Assembly: GCA_964400355.1 (NCBI GenBank)
Contig: CAYNTO010000001.1
Span: 494,093-558,092 of the forward strand
From: JACKAL01 sp964400355
GTDB taxonomy: Bacteria; Bdellovibrionota; Bdellovibrionia; Bdellovibrionales; JAGQZY01
Reading direction: 5' to 3'
Length of the DNA stretch: 64,000 nucleotides
The first letter of the stretch is position 1. The number at the start of each line of letters is the position of its first letter. The notes under the pieces were generated by a model that had not been told where the DNA came from, made no database searches, and was given only the letters and a program-made list of their open reading frames with translations. A program made the position numbers and the translations under genes. Of this stretch, positions 52,629-62,900 are shown one piece after another.

Positions 52629-54701
52629 CTACTTTGTATTCTGTTCTTCTAGCCAAGCAAAAAAAGCAAACTCATCCGCAATCTGGCGCACGCGGGCAAA
52701 ACGCCCGGTCACGCCACTGTGACCGGCTTTCATCTCGGTCTTCATCAACACAAAGTTTTGAGATGTGGTGTACTGGCGTAATTTTGCGATCCATTTGAGC
52801 GGCTCCCAATACTGCACTTGGGAATCGTGGTATCCGGTAGTGGCGAGCACAAAGGGATACTGCTGTTTTTTTATATTGTCGTAAGGAGAATAGGATTTGA
52901 TGTACTTGTAGTCTTTTTTATTATTGGGATTTCCCCACTGTTCGTACTCGGCAACGGTGAGAGGCAAGGAGTCATCGAGCATGGTCGACACCACATCCAC
53001 AAAGGGCACGGCGGCATGGGCGGCGTGATAGAGATCGGGGCGCATATTGATCACCGCACCCATTAGTAGCCCACCGGCGCTACCGCCCTCGATATACACA
53101 TGGCCGGGTTTGGCGTAGCCTTTTTTCAATAGATGTTCAGTGACTGCGACAAAATCATTAAAGGTGTTTTTCTTTTTACCCATACGACCGTTTTCGTACC
53201 ATTTGCGACCAAGCTCCTGGCCCCCGCGAATGTGCGCGATGGCATACACAAACCCGCGGTCGAGCAGGCTCACGATGGAGAGGCGAAAATAGGGATCCAT
53301 GGATATGCCGTAAGAACCGTAGCCGTATTGAAACAGCGGGTTCTTACCTTTTTTAAACAGTTTCTTTTTGTACACTAACGACACCGGGATTTTGGTGCCG
53401 TCTTTCCCTTTTGCCCACACCCGCTTCGTGGTGTAGGCGGTGCTTTTGTAAGTGGGAACCAAGGTTTCCTTTACCTTTTTGGACTTCTTTTTTTCGATGT
53501 CGTAGTCCATGATCATCGGCGGGGTAGTGAGCGAGGAGTACGCGTAGCGCACAGAAGTGGCATCATAATTTTCATTGGTGCCGAGATCGGCCACGTACGC
53601 CTCCTCGGCAAAAGTGATTCGACGTCGCTTTTTACCACCGCGATTGTAGATTTCGATTTGCGTGACAGCGTTTTCGCGCCCTTCTAAAACCAAATAGTTT
53701 TTGAGCACCAGCATGTTTTCAACGAGAAAATGTTTGCGGTGGGGGATAATGAGTTTCCAATTTTTCTTTTTATAAGCGGAGGCTTTATCAGTTTTGGGCA
53801 CCACGTATATTTGAAAGTTCCTAGATTTCTTCGTATTACTCCGAATGTAAAAGACATCGCCGCCATCTTCGATCTCATAAAGGTGGTTTTCCTCGCGCTT
53901 GAGAAAAAGCTCGGGCTTTGCATTCGGTTCGTCGGCCGATTGGAAATAAATTTCGGAACTGTCAAAGCTCCCGTTGTAGATGAATACCGTCTTATCATTG
54001 AGGCTTTTTGAGACGCCCAGATTGAAAAGCGCGTTCTCCTCCTGCATCACGATTTCTGCGGCGCTTGAATCTATGCGGGTTCTATAGATTTTATCTGAGC
54101 GCAAAGTCTCTGGATCTTGCTGCGAGTAATAGCCAGTTTTATTGTCGTTAAACCACACCCAATTGCCTGTAGTTTTTGGAATATTTCTTTCTAAGATTTT
54201 TCCGCTGGTGAGGTCTTTAAAGTAGAGGGTGTAAAACCGTCGACCCACTTCATCCACCGCAAAAGAAATCAACTTGTGGTTGGGCGACGGGCCGACCAGC
54301 GCGGCGGCGTAGTAGGCTTTGCCTTTGGCAAGCTCGTTGATATTGAGGATGATTTCCTCCTTGGCTTTAAGGCTTCCATGCTTACGGCAGTAAATGGGAT
54401 ACTCTTTGCCGGCTTCGTAGCGCACGTAATAATAATAATCGTCAATTTTGTAAGGAGGGGTGGAGTCGTCTTCTTTCACGCGTGCTTTCATCTCTTTAAA
54501 AAAATCATCGGCAATTTTTTTAGAGGGTTTTAAAACGCTCTCAGCATAGGCATTTTCCTGGGCGATATGCTCTAGCACTTCTTTGCTGTCGCGTTTATTC
54601 ATCCAAAAATAAGGATCATTGCGGATGTCGCCGTGTTTTTCGAGGCGGGTGATGTGTTCAGGAGCGCGCGGGGCTAGTGGGGTCTTGGTTGTGTTTTTCA
54701 T
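52629..54701 (-). CDS. ptrB: Oligopeptidase B (protease II)
   Basis: The 690-residue serine peptidase of the prolyl oligopeptidase family cuts peptides after Arg and Lys. The N-terminal part APEHITRLEKHGDIRNDPYFWM is a family signature. The propeller domain occupies about 70-420 and the catalytic alpha/beta-hydrolase domain follows, with GGSAGGLLMG (Ser near 541), the later acidic residue and His in KAGHSGVTGR near 660. It lacks a signal peptide, so it is cytoplasmic. Length fits the family. Confidence 0.93.
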   Translation of the reverse strand: MKNTTKTPLAPRAPEHITRLEKHGDIRNDPYFWMNKRDSKEVLEHIAQENAYAESVLKPSKKIADDFFKEMKARVKEDDSTPPYKIDDYYYYVRYEAGKEYPIYCRKHGSLKAKEEIILNINELAKGKAYYAAALVGPSPNHKLISFAVDEVGRRFYTLYFKDLTSGKILERNIPKTTGNWVWFNDNKTGYYSQQDPETLRSDKIYRTRIDSSAAEIVMQEENALFNLGVSKSLNDKTVFIYNGSFDSSEIYFQSADEPNAKPELFLKREENHLYEIEDGGDVFYIRSNTKKSRNFQIYVVPKTDKASAYKKKNWKLIIPHRKHFLVENMLVLKNYLVLEGRENAVTQIEIYNRGGKKRRRITFAEEAYVADLGTNENYDATSVRYAYSSLTTPPMIMDYDIEKKKSKKVKETLVPTYKSTAYTTKRVWAKGKDGTKIPVSLVYKKKLFKKGKNPLFQYGYGSYGISMDPYFRLSIVSLLDRGFVYAIAHIRGGQELGRKWYENGRMGKKKNTFNDFVAVTEHLLKKGYAKPGHVYIEGGSAGGLLMGAVINMRPDLYHAAHAAVPFVDVVSTMLDDSLPLTVAEYEQWGNPNNKKDYKYIKSYSPYDNIKKQQYPFVLATTGYHDSQVQYWEPLKWIAKLRQYTTSQNFVLMKTEMKAGHSGVTGRFARVRQIADEFAFFAWLEEQNTK

Positions 54702-54810
54702 GCGGAAACAACGATAGCAGACCCAGGGCTTTAAGGAAAGGAATAGAAAGACGCTTCACGATACCGGAAGGTATTTAAGAGAGAACTTGGAATGCCTTTA
54801 TAGGGGCATA

Positions 54811-54987
54811 TTATTCGAGTTCTACGAAGGAATTGCGTGGTGCAGTCACTTCGATCGGTTTGCCCTCGTTGGGATACTCAGCACTGATTTTTTTATGATC
54901 GTACTGAGAATGATACTGAACAACGGTGAATAAACCGAAACTCCAGAAAACTATGCCGCTAATAATTAAAATCATTTTTGCAGTCAT
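54811..54987 (-). CDS. Small single-pass membrane protein (58 residues)
   Basis: A short ORF with an N-terminal membrane segment (MILIISGIVFWSFGLFTVV, about residues 5-23) and a polar tail of about 35 residues ending NSFVELE. There is no ribosome binding site before the ATG. A TATAAT hexamer (54995-55000 on the minus strand) ends 7 bases before the ATG, so a transcript from it could be leaderless. It could also share the mRNA of lspA, which ends 29 bp upstream. Short length and absence of known homologue make this a moderate call. Confidence 0.55.
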   Translation of the reverse strand: MTAKMILIISGIVFWSFGLFTVVQYHSQYDHKKISAEYPNEGKPIEVTAPRNSFVELE

Positions 54988-55016
54988 AGACTACATTATA
55001 CCACTATTTTGAGTTG

Positions 55017-55997
55017 TTAGCTAACGTGCAGGACCGAAGGCGAGTCACTTTGAGACAGCGAAACATTGGCCACTCCCTTGGGTAAAAGCGGAATGGACTC
55101 CGGCTTAGACGAGCGGATCTCCAAGTGTTCCAATATAAGCTGCGACAAGCTCTCCAGTTGCACGAATTCATCACCTTTGCGCAGCTTGAGCTTGCGATTT
55201 TTGCCTTGAATGACGTCTTTTACGAAGCGCTCAAACGCGAATACTGGACCGGCCACACGGTGGGAGAGAACGCGACCAATCATAAACAGAAACGCGGCAA
55301 AGGCCACGGTAAAGGCGGTAAAGGTGTACATAAATGGCACCAAAAACTGATCGATCATGCGCTGGTTATTTCCGATCAGGTCGATCACCATAAAACGCAG
55401 AAAAGTATAGCTAAACACACCAGCGATTCCGGCAAAGCCCACTCCGATCAACATGAGCGTGAGGCAATACTTGAGCTGATACGACGGATTGATCCAGTAG
55501 TATTTGCGCAAATTATTTTGTGGCCATAAAAGTTCGCCGTCTTTAAGGAGTGCGGTGACCAAGCAAATGTAACCCACCCACTGGAGCGCGTCGGCCACGT
55601 TAAGCACCGGAGAATTCCAATCGCCTATGGTAAAAAAGATAAAGTCGACAACCGCGCCTGCGACTGTGCGATCGATAACATTGCCTAGGATTCCACCCAT
55701 AAGCACCGACATACCGATGCGCAAAAGTAATGATTTGATCGGTAGCAAGTACTGAATGATCACATACGTGAATAGTAAAAATGCGCCACCTGTAGATAGA
55801 GAGACAATGCGCAGGATTGGTGGAAGGCTCGAAAACAAACCGAGCATCGCGCCTTTGTTGTAGTGGAGCGAAAGGCCGAGCACACCGTAGTGCTGAGTGC
55901 CCACGAGCTGTTCAACCGCCCACAGTTTAGTGATTTGATCGATAGCGATCGTGAGAACCATGGGTAGAATTACTAAGAGCCATTCGCGCTTTTTCAT
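55017..55997 (-). CDS. lspA: Signal peptidase II fused to a two-helix membrane/HAMP module
   Basis: Residues 1-160 are LspA, which removes the signal peptide of prolipoproteins. The four membrane helices, AIDQITKLWAV, GNVIDR and catalytic Asp118 (AVVDFI) and Asp136 (LNVADA) are present. Residues 161-290 are extra: two more hydrophobic segments (about 177-200 and 222-242) followed by HRVAGPVFAFERFVKDVIQGKNRKLKLRKGDEFVQLESLSQLI, which matches a HAMP linker. The tail to 326 is Ser/Pro-rich. Ordinary LspA is about 160 residues. The added module suggests an allosteric or localisation function. It is followed by the GGDEF gene upstream on the same strand. Confidence 0.85.
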   Translation of the reverse strand: MKKREWLLVILPMVLTIAIDQITKLWAVEQLVGTQHYGVLGLSLHYNKGAMLGLFSSLPPILRIVSLSTGGAFLLFTYVIIQYLLPIKSLLLRIGMSVLMGGILGNVIDRTVAGAVVDFIFFTIGDWNSPVLNVADALQWVGYICLVTALLKDGELLWPQNNLRKYYWINPSYQLKYCLTLMLIGVGFAGIAGVFSYTFLRFMVIDLIGNNQRMIDQFLVPFMYTFTAFTVAFAAFLFMIGRVLSHRVAGPVFAFERFVKDVIQGKNRKLKLRKGDEFVQLESLSQLILEHLEIRSSKPESIPLLPKGVANVSLSQSDSPSVLHVS

Positions 55998-56006
55998 TCA
56001 TCCAGT

Positions 56007-56912
56007 TTAGTATGTCCCGTCGCCCGCCACAATACTCATGTTGCGACCCTGTCTCTTAGCACAGTACAAAGCGTGATCCGCGATCGTCAGGATTTCGTCA
56101 GCGTCTAGACCATGTTCTGGATAACTGGCGATTCCGATACTTATACTGAGGCGAAAGTCGATGCTCGAAATTTTAGTTACTGCCAGACGTAGCTGTTCGG
56201 CCAGCTGGAAAGCCTTGCTGTGCGTGCATTTGGGGAGAAGAACCGCGAACTCTTCACCGCCATAGCGCGAAGCCGATGCATTGGGGGGAAGGTGCTTTTT
56301 TAGTTCAAACGCAATCATGCCGAGAACCATGTCCCCTTGCGGATGGCCAAATTGATCGTTCAAAATTTTAAAATGATCCACGTCGATCATGAGTAGCGAA
56401 AGAGATTCTTTTTTCGCTTTTGATTTTTGCAGTTCTTGGCGAAATTTCTGCTGGAAGAAGCGGTGGTTTGTGAGCTGGGTGACGGGATCGGTGATCGAAA
56501 GCTCCAAAAACTTATTCCTCTCAGTCACCATCTGCAGCAACATCAGGGACTCCTGTATTTGGATCGAGAGAATCTCGCGAACTGCGTGCGCATCGAAATA
56601 CTTGTGCATAAGCTGTGTTTCGTACAAATTCTGTAGAGCCTTGGGATCGGTATTTCCGGTGATCACCAAGCGCAGGATCTCCGGAAAGCGTGCGCGAAGC
56701 TGCATGAGCGGTTCAGCGACAAATGACAGATCCGCATCCGCAATAAGCACAGCGGTGGGATTGAGCGTGCAGGCCTGTAAAACATCGTTGTAAGATTCGA
56801 CCACTTCTAATGGGAACTCTTCGGGCCATTGGGCACGAAACGCGCTTAAGTCCATACCTTGAGCCATTCCGGCATCTCTGTACAGAATAATTTTTTTACT
56901 TGGTACAGCCAT
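56007..56912 (-). CDS. Diguanylate cyclase with receiver-like N-terminal domain
   Basis: The 301-residue protein has a receiver-like domain (1-125) without a clear phosphorylation Asp (VLIADADLSFVAEP, altered switch residues) and a GGDEF domain (135-300). The active site reads GGEEF at 218-222, with metal ligand Asp in LMIDVDHFK. The RxxD inhibitory site expected about five residues before GGEEF is not seen (LPPNASASRYGGEEF), so product feedback there is unlikely. It makes cyclic di-GMP in the cytoplasm. It is upstream of lspA (9 bp) and downstream of the peptide-binding protein on the same strand, so an operon is likely. Confidence 0.9.
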   Translation of the reverse strand: MAVPSKKIILYRDAGMAQGMDLSAFRAQWPEEFPLEVVESYNDVLQACTLNPTAVLIADADLSFVAEPLMQLRARFPEILRLVITGNTDPKALQNLYETQLMHKYFDAHAVREILSIQIQESLMLLQMVTERNKFLELSITDPVTQLTNHRFFQQKFRQELQKSKAKKESLSLLMIDVDHFKILNDQFGHPQGDMVLGMIAFELKKHLPPNASASRYGGEEFAVLLPKCTHSKAFQLAEQLRLAVTKISSIDFRLSISIGIASYPEHGLDADEILTIADHALYCAKRQGRNMSIVAGDGTY

Positions 56913-56915
56913 AGT

Positions 56916-58457
56916 TCAGTTCTCTGTTTTCTTTTCCGGATTGATCTCCGTACTTTTCTCAATGGTGAATAAAAAACTAAATCCTGTTTGTGGCGAGGGC
57001 TCAAAATGAGTGATGCGTTTGTTGAGTATCGCCACATACTTGTCATACCACAATGGAATCATAGCAAGGTCGTCGAGAACGATTTTTTGTATTTTATTGT
57101 AATGGGCGATGCGCTGAATGGGGTCGGCGATACGATTTCCCTCGGTGAGCAGCGGATCGAGTTTTTTATTGACGTAGTAGCCGCGGTTCAATCCATTCGG
57201 TGGTGTGTTTGTGGAATGAAACATCAGACGATACAGGTCGGGATCCTGAACGCCAACGGCCTTCATAGTGGCAATTTGAAAGTTCCCCTTTTTGATATCG
57301 GCGTAGTAGGTTCCCCATTCATAACTTTTTAGAGATACCGAGGCGCCGGCCTTGTTGAGCTGATACGCGAGCATCTTTCCGTTTTCAACCGCCGAGCGTT
57401 GATTGGAGGTTTTGATCTCCAGATTTGGCGCTCGCTCCGAGAGAAGAAACGTTTTGCGTGCCTGCTCAGGCGAATATTCGGGGAGCCTTAAAGTAGGGTC
57501 AAAAAATGCGGAATTGGGCAGGGCAAACGTATCGGCTGGAATCGCCAAGCCTTCCAGTTTAAAATCGATAATGTCTTTTTTATTGATTGCTTGAGCTACT
57601 GCCCGGCGAATATCGATATTGCCCATTAAAGGATCGCGCAAGTTTAAAAGTAAATATGTGATGTTCGCACCCGGCATTGTTTGTACTGAGAACTTATTGG
57701 AACTTAAAAACGTAGCTACCTTGGACGACGGCATGTCGTTGATCACCACATCCAAGTCGCCCTTGTACATTCTTAGAAATCGCGAATTGTCGTCGCGGAT
57801 CACTTTAAACAGTACTTTTTTAATCTTTGGTTGAAAATGGGAATGAGGATTGGCTTCAAGTCGAATGGTTGATTGGTTGGCCTCCACCAGTTGAAAGGGC
57901 CCACTCGAAACAATGTGCCGATAAAAATCGTCGCCATGCTTCTCTATTGATTTTTTAGGCAGAATAGGAAGAAACGCCAAATCCAGGAAGAATGTGCTTT
58001 CGAAGCTTTCCGTAGCGATCACCAGACGCTGTTTTTCCATTCGCACAGATTTGATTTTTTTAAAAGTGGGGGCGAATGGATTTGATGGCTGTTGAAAGGT
58101 TTCTACCGAGAATCGAATATCGTCCTCGGTAATGGGCGTTCCATCAGAAAATTTTATGTTTTCGCGCATTTTAAAAATGTACGACGTGCCTTTGATCTCC
58201 CATTCGGTTGCAAGATCAGGCACTGGCACCAGCGACTGGTTAGTCCCGCTATTCGATAAACGCACCAGGCTTGCGAACAATAACCCGCGCAGATTTTGCC
58301 CAAACGAGTCCATGGCATAACGTGGATCAATAGTTTGGGGGGTCGCAGGCACGCCCATCACCACTGTGTCTGCAGGTGGCGCCTGGTTTTTTTTACAGCT
58401 GATCAGGTTCAGCAAAAAAAACAGCACTACGATTTGTTTTACGAGGCGAAAACTCAT
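56916..58457 (-). CDS. Oligopeptide-binding lipoprotein (ABC transporter SBP, family 5)
   Basis: The product has a lipobox with Cys21 (LFFLLNLISC) and the solute-binding protein family 5 layout of peptide/nickel transporters (PQTIDPRYAMDSFGQNL, EWEIKGTSYIFKMRENIKFSDGTPITEDDIRFSVETF, NIDIRRAVAQAINKKDI). It is anchored on the periplasmic side of a membrane and delivers a peptide-like ligand to a permease encoded elsewhere. The longer frame to 58508 begins with TTG and is not signal-like. The gene is 3 bp before the GGDEF gene, which is an unusual partner. Confidence 0.86.
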   Translation of the reverse strand: MSFRLVKQIVVLFFLLNLISCKKNQAPPADTVVMGVPATPQTIDPRYAMDSFGQNLRGLLFASLVRLSNSGTNQSLVPVPDLATEWEIKGTSYIFKMRENIKFSDGTPITEDDIRFSVETFQQPSNPFAPTFKKIKSVRMEKQRLVIATESFESTFFLDLAFLPILPKKSIEKHGDDFYRHIVSSGPFQLVEANQSTIRLEANPHSHFQPKIKKVLFKVIRDDNSRFLRMYKGDLDVVINDMPSSKVATFLSSNKFSVQTMPGANITYLLLNLRDPLMGNIDIRRAVAQAINKKDIIDFKLEGLAIPADTFALPNSAFFDPTLRLPEYSPEQARKTFLLSERAPNLEIKTSNQRSAVENGKMLAYQLNKAGASVSLKSYEWGTYYADIKKGNFQIATMKAVGVQDPDLYRLMFHSTNTPPNGLNRGYYVNKKLDPLLTEGNRIADPIQRIAHYNKIQKIVLDDLAMIPLWYDKYVAILNKRITHFEPSPQTGFSFLFTIEKSTEINPEKKTEN

Positions 58458-58537
58458 AATTTCAGCGTACGCTAAAAAGTCACCAGACGCCAAGTTATTC
58501 CTTTTCAAACATGGCGATCCTCTGCAATACTTTTAAT

Positions 58538-59881
58538 ATGATTTCTTACATCCTCACGCTTTGGATTTTCGCGTTTGCACAGAATCACCCGCAGGTCGAT
58601 GCGCTGGTGAAGCGTTCCTCTATTCCCGAGGCCTCTCTCGGTTTGTGGATCCGCGGTAGCGACCGCTCCTATGCTCATAATGCAGACAAAAAATTTGTTC
58701 CCGCTTCTCTGAGCAAGATCCCCACTGCCGGCGCCGCACTTGAACTGTTGGGATTGCAGCACAAGTTCGTTACAGGCATATACATCACTGGTAAAATCGA
58801 AAATTCCGATCTCAACGGCGATCTCTATATAAAAGGTGGCGGCGATCCAGGCCTGGTTTCCGAAAATTACTGGAGTATTGTCAATGAACTTAAACGGAGT
58901 GGCATCCGCAAGATCAACGGTAAAATCTATGTAGACGATTACCTCTTTGATGACGATCGCTATTCTGTCGGCCGGCAAACCCGGCGTGTGGATCGCGCTT
59001 ATGATGCCCCGGTGGGAGCGTTGTCATTCAATTGGAACTCGGTGAATATTTTCGTGCGGCCGGATCAAGAGGTGGGGGAGAGCGCACGGGTGTTTCTTGA
59101 CCCAGAGAACGAGTACGTAAAGCTGATCAACCGCTGCAAAACAGCGCGAAAAACAAATATCCAGGTAGACCGCGAAACCAAAAATGGCAAAGACACCATC
59201 ATCGTTTCGGGTACGATCAACGTGAACGACAAAGAAAAGGTCGTTTATAAAAGCATCACGAATCCCGAGCTGTGGGCGGGCTACAATTTTAAAGCTTTTC
59301 TCAATCGCGATGGCATCGTTTACTCGAGCGAGATTGAGCGCAAACCTACGCCGAACACGGCTATTCAGATCGTAGCCTTTGAGAGTAAACCGATGATCGA
59401 GATCGTCTCCGACATGGCCAAGTTTTCCAATAACTATGTGGCCGAGATGCTCACCAAGTCGATGTCGGGCGCTACGCCGGCAAGTATGGATGGCGGTGTG
59501 GTCAAGATTCGTCGTTGGATCGAAGAGTCGGGTATTAGCCCCACAGCCTACACATTTGTGAGCCCGTCGGGGTTTTCCCACGACAACCTATTCACGCCCA
59601 AAGATATGGGGCTTATTCTCGAGCGGATCGGCAAAAACTTTAAAATCGCTTCCGAGTTTAAAACCGCGCTCCCCGTGAGCGGGGTCGACGGCACCCTCAA
59701 GTCGCGCCTGCGCGATCAACAAGTGCGCGGAAAGACAGGCTATCTTTCGGGAGCGGTGGGCTTGGCCGGGTATTTCCAAAAGAATGGCCAGGAGTATGCA
59801 TTCGTCTTTATGTACAATGGCAACGCCAAGTACGACGCCAAAGCCAAGGATCTCTTTGACGAGATCATTCGTCGGTTTTAA
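58538..59881 (+). CDS. dacB: D-alanyl-D-alanine carboxypeptidase/endopeptidase (PBP4 type)
   Basis: A product of about 447 residues with a short signal peptide (MISYILTLWIFAFAQ). An in-frame ATG at 58511 would add nine residues. The PBP4/DacB motifs are seen: SLSK at 57-60, SNN in MAKFSNNYVAEM, and KTG in VRGKTGYLSGAVGLAGYF. GDLYIKGGGDPGLVSENYW and NGKIYVDDYLFD are typical of the extra domain II. It trims or cleaves peptidoglycan cross-links in the periplasm. Its promoter region overlaps the start of the divergent SBP gene. Confidence 0.92.
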   Translation: MISYILTLWIFAFAQNHPQVDALVKRSSIPEASLGLWIRGSDRSYAHNADKKFVPASLSKIPTAGAALELLGLQHKFVTGIYITGKIENSDLNGDLYIKGGGDPGLVSENYWSIVNELKRSGIRKINGKIYVDDYLFDDDRYSVGRQTRRVDRAYDAPVGALSFNWNSVNIFVRPDQEVGESARVFLDPENEYVKLINRCKTARKTNIQVDRETKNGKDTIIVSGTINVNDKEKVVYKSITNPELWAGYNFKAFLNRDGIVYSSEIERKPTPNTAIQIVAFESKPMIEIVSDMAKFSNNYVAEMLTKSMSGATPASMDGGVVKIRRWIEESGISPTAYTFVSPSGFSHDNLFTPKDMGLILERIGKNFKIASEFKTALPVSGVDGTLKSRLRDQQVRGKTGYLSGAVGLAGYFQKNGQEYAFVFMYNGNAKYDAKAKDLFDEIIRRF

Positions 59882-59999
59882 GTCATAAATTGCACAAAAT
59901 CATAAACAAATTACACAAGTTGGGTGTGTCCTGTCTCTATGGCGCAATCCTTGTTAGATAGGGCGTGCAACCAATAACCCCTTTTAACCGGAGCGTAAT

Positions 60000-62900
60000 A
60001 TGAGCCGAATTTTTGGAAGTAGTTTAGTGCTATTTTCGTTTGTTGCGAGCACTACAGTGCAAGCATCAACACTTGAGCAGATCAAGAGTCAGCTGCAATC
60101 ACAACCGTACATGATGGAAAAAATCGAAGGCAACGACGATATATTCAATAAGTACTGCGTGGGCGACGCCAACAGCGCCGAAATTCCACAACCGCGTTAC
60201 ACAGACGCACTCGTGCAAGCTGCCGCACAGAAAATAACTGCCTCTAAAAACGAAGCCAACGCCCGCTTAAAAGAGATGGCCGCTAACGAATTCCAATCTG
60301 GCATCGACGAGATCAAGAGCCAACTGGAAAACATCATCGCTTCGTCGAAAGACAAAACGATTCTCGCCAACGCTAAAATACTTTTAGCCGAAGTGAGCAA
60401 AGAGGGCATTAAGGCCGTTTCCGAAAAAGGCGTTAAGGCGTACAACGACATGACGAACGTTGTGCTTGTACAACTTAAAAAAGAAGTGGCTGCACTCGCG
60501 CCTAAACTGAAGAGTGAGCTTAAGGGTATCGACATGAAAGTGTTTGCTAAGCTCGCCGGCGAAATGAACACTTACGCCAATCAAGAAATCAAAGGTGTGG
60601 ACTACAACAAAATCAAATCAATCTACTCCCAGTTGTATCCGATCATTGTGGCCTCTATAGAGCCTATAGATTACAAAGCTATTCGCATCCCCATGCTCGC
60701 TATCACGATGTTGCCAGCCGCAGCCGGTGGATCTGACGAAAACGGATCTCTCAGTTCGGCGAAGAGCCTTGCTCAAGAATACGTGAACATGACAGCTGGT
60801 GAAGTTAAAAAAGACAACGTGCCAACGCTCAACTACTATATTAGCGACATTAAGTACTACCTCGACGATTTGGCGCAAAGTGGTTACACCGATGGCGACG
60901 ACTTCGAAGACATCCGTGCGATGATCTCCGTAGAGGCCAATAAGGTGAACTTGTCGAATACCTCTGAGACTGCAGATCAGCTCAATGTTTATTTAAAAGA
61001 TATCGAAAAGAACAAAGAAGACATTCAGTACTCCGCAGAGAGTGTGACTTACGCCCTGGTGGCATTGATCGAAGGCAACACTGGAGTACTTCCTGCTGGT
61101 GCGGAAACGCTTGTAGCTCAGTTTGAATCCGAAGTTAAAAACTTCCAGAGCGAAGGCATTTTAACCAATCTCAAGACTGTAGTTACAAACCTCGCTAAAA
61201 AGACAACAGAGGGCGATGCCGAAGCCATCAACTATGCAGACTCTGTTATGTACTCTTTGGAGAATGTTCAGGTTTCCGCTCCATTTCAAAAAGCCATTGC
61301 AGCGATGAAGATCGAACTTGCTAAGCAACAAACCCAGTACATCATCAATACGATCACAACTGCCAACGAAAGCTTGCAAAAAGCTCAGGCGTTTGATCAG
61401 GATTTGTTCTATTCGTTGAACGACCTTAACTATTATTTGGGCGATAGCGTATCGGTGACTCCCGCCACGCAAAAACTAGTAGACAGTTTTAAAGCGCTCA
61501 TGACCTCTTCGGAAAGTGTTGCCGGAATCGCGGGCTACATGTCTAATGTTGCGGGCGAAGGCAAAGAAGCCGATCACTTTTACTTTTACGGCGGCGTTCG
61601 TCGTCTCTATAAGTTGAGCGCGACTGTTCCACAAGCGGCTGTTAATGCCGGCGCCAACAAGGAAGCTCACTGGTTCCTTGTGCAATTGTGCGGAGAGTTC
61701 CGCGATCGCGCGACGATGATCGAAGCCAAGCTCAAGTGGGTAAAGAACATGAACATCCTTGCGAAAAGCAATGTGGCCGTGATCGAACCTGAAACTTTGG
61801 CACAAGCCGAAAACGTATGGTTACGCATCACTGCAAAAGCGTACTATCCGTACATCAGTGTAGCTGCTAGCGTGTGGGAAGCTCGTCGTAGCGCTCAACC
61901 GCGCAACATCACTATTGGCGGAATCTCCGACATCGACAATCCAGTAGCTGGTCTCACAGTGTGTGAAACCAAGTACGTCATGGCAGAGTACGTGGCCAAA
62001 GATAAGTCGTTCGATGATCTCGATACCTATATCGCTGGTTACGATAAATACCAAACAGCGTGTCCAGAGGCGGATCTTACAGATTACTACGATTTCCGTG
62101 GTGACTCTAACTTTAAGCACTACTCTCCAGAATCCAACGGTATGATCTGGTATGCGACGTCCCTTGCTGGCGGTTGTTCTGCATATAACAAAGCCGACGG
62201 CGGCGCTTATAGCGATGCCGATTGCGAAAACTATTTTAAAAATCCATTTGCTTATCGCTACAATGCAGCTCGCGCCGGCCTTGCCGCATGGTTGTTCCGC
62301 GACGACAAACACTCGAATGTGTTCTCGTCACAAGGACAAATGGTAGCTATCTACCCACACACTCAGCCGCAGTACGCTCCGTACAGCTTTGGATTCTCAC
62401 AAACATCTACAGACGGCGCGTTGTTTGATTACAACCCGACGTGGTTGTCAGTGGATGGCGCCTGGAACAGCCCCGACATCGGTTTCAACGCCTTTACAGG
62501 TTTGGGTACAGACAGCGCCGATCAAGAGCGCGCCTATGTATTGCTTCGCGATGCGGTTGATCGCCACACAGATTGGTACAGCTCAGGTTACAACGATGGT
62601 AACGGCGTTACTAAAGATCAAGCCTACAGCCCATTTGTGGCGAGCAGCTACGTGATGCAGTCTTCGGATGGTTTCACGCAGTGTGGAACAACAGTTCAAT
62701 GCCCACCAGACGGTTTAAAGCGTTGGATGTTCGTGTTCCGTATCAAAGCGCAAAACTGGTACACGCCCGCACGCATCGCCGCCAACGAGCCATTAGACTT
62801 CGATAAAATGTGGTTCGATGAAACAAGCTTCGGTGTGAGCGGTCTTGCCGACAGCGAACACGCTTGGGATCGCTTAGGCACGGCCCAAGAGAGCGAATTC

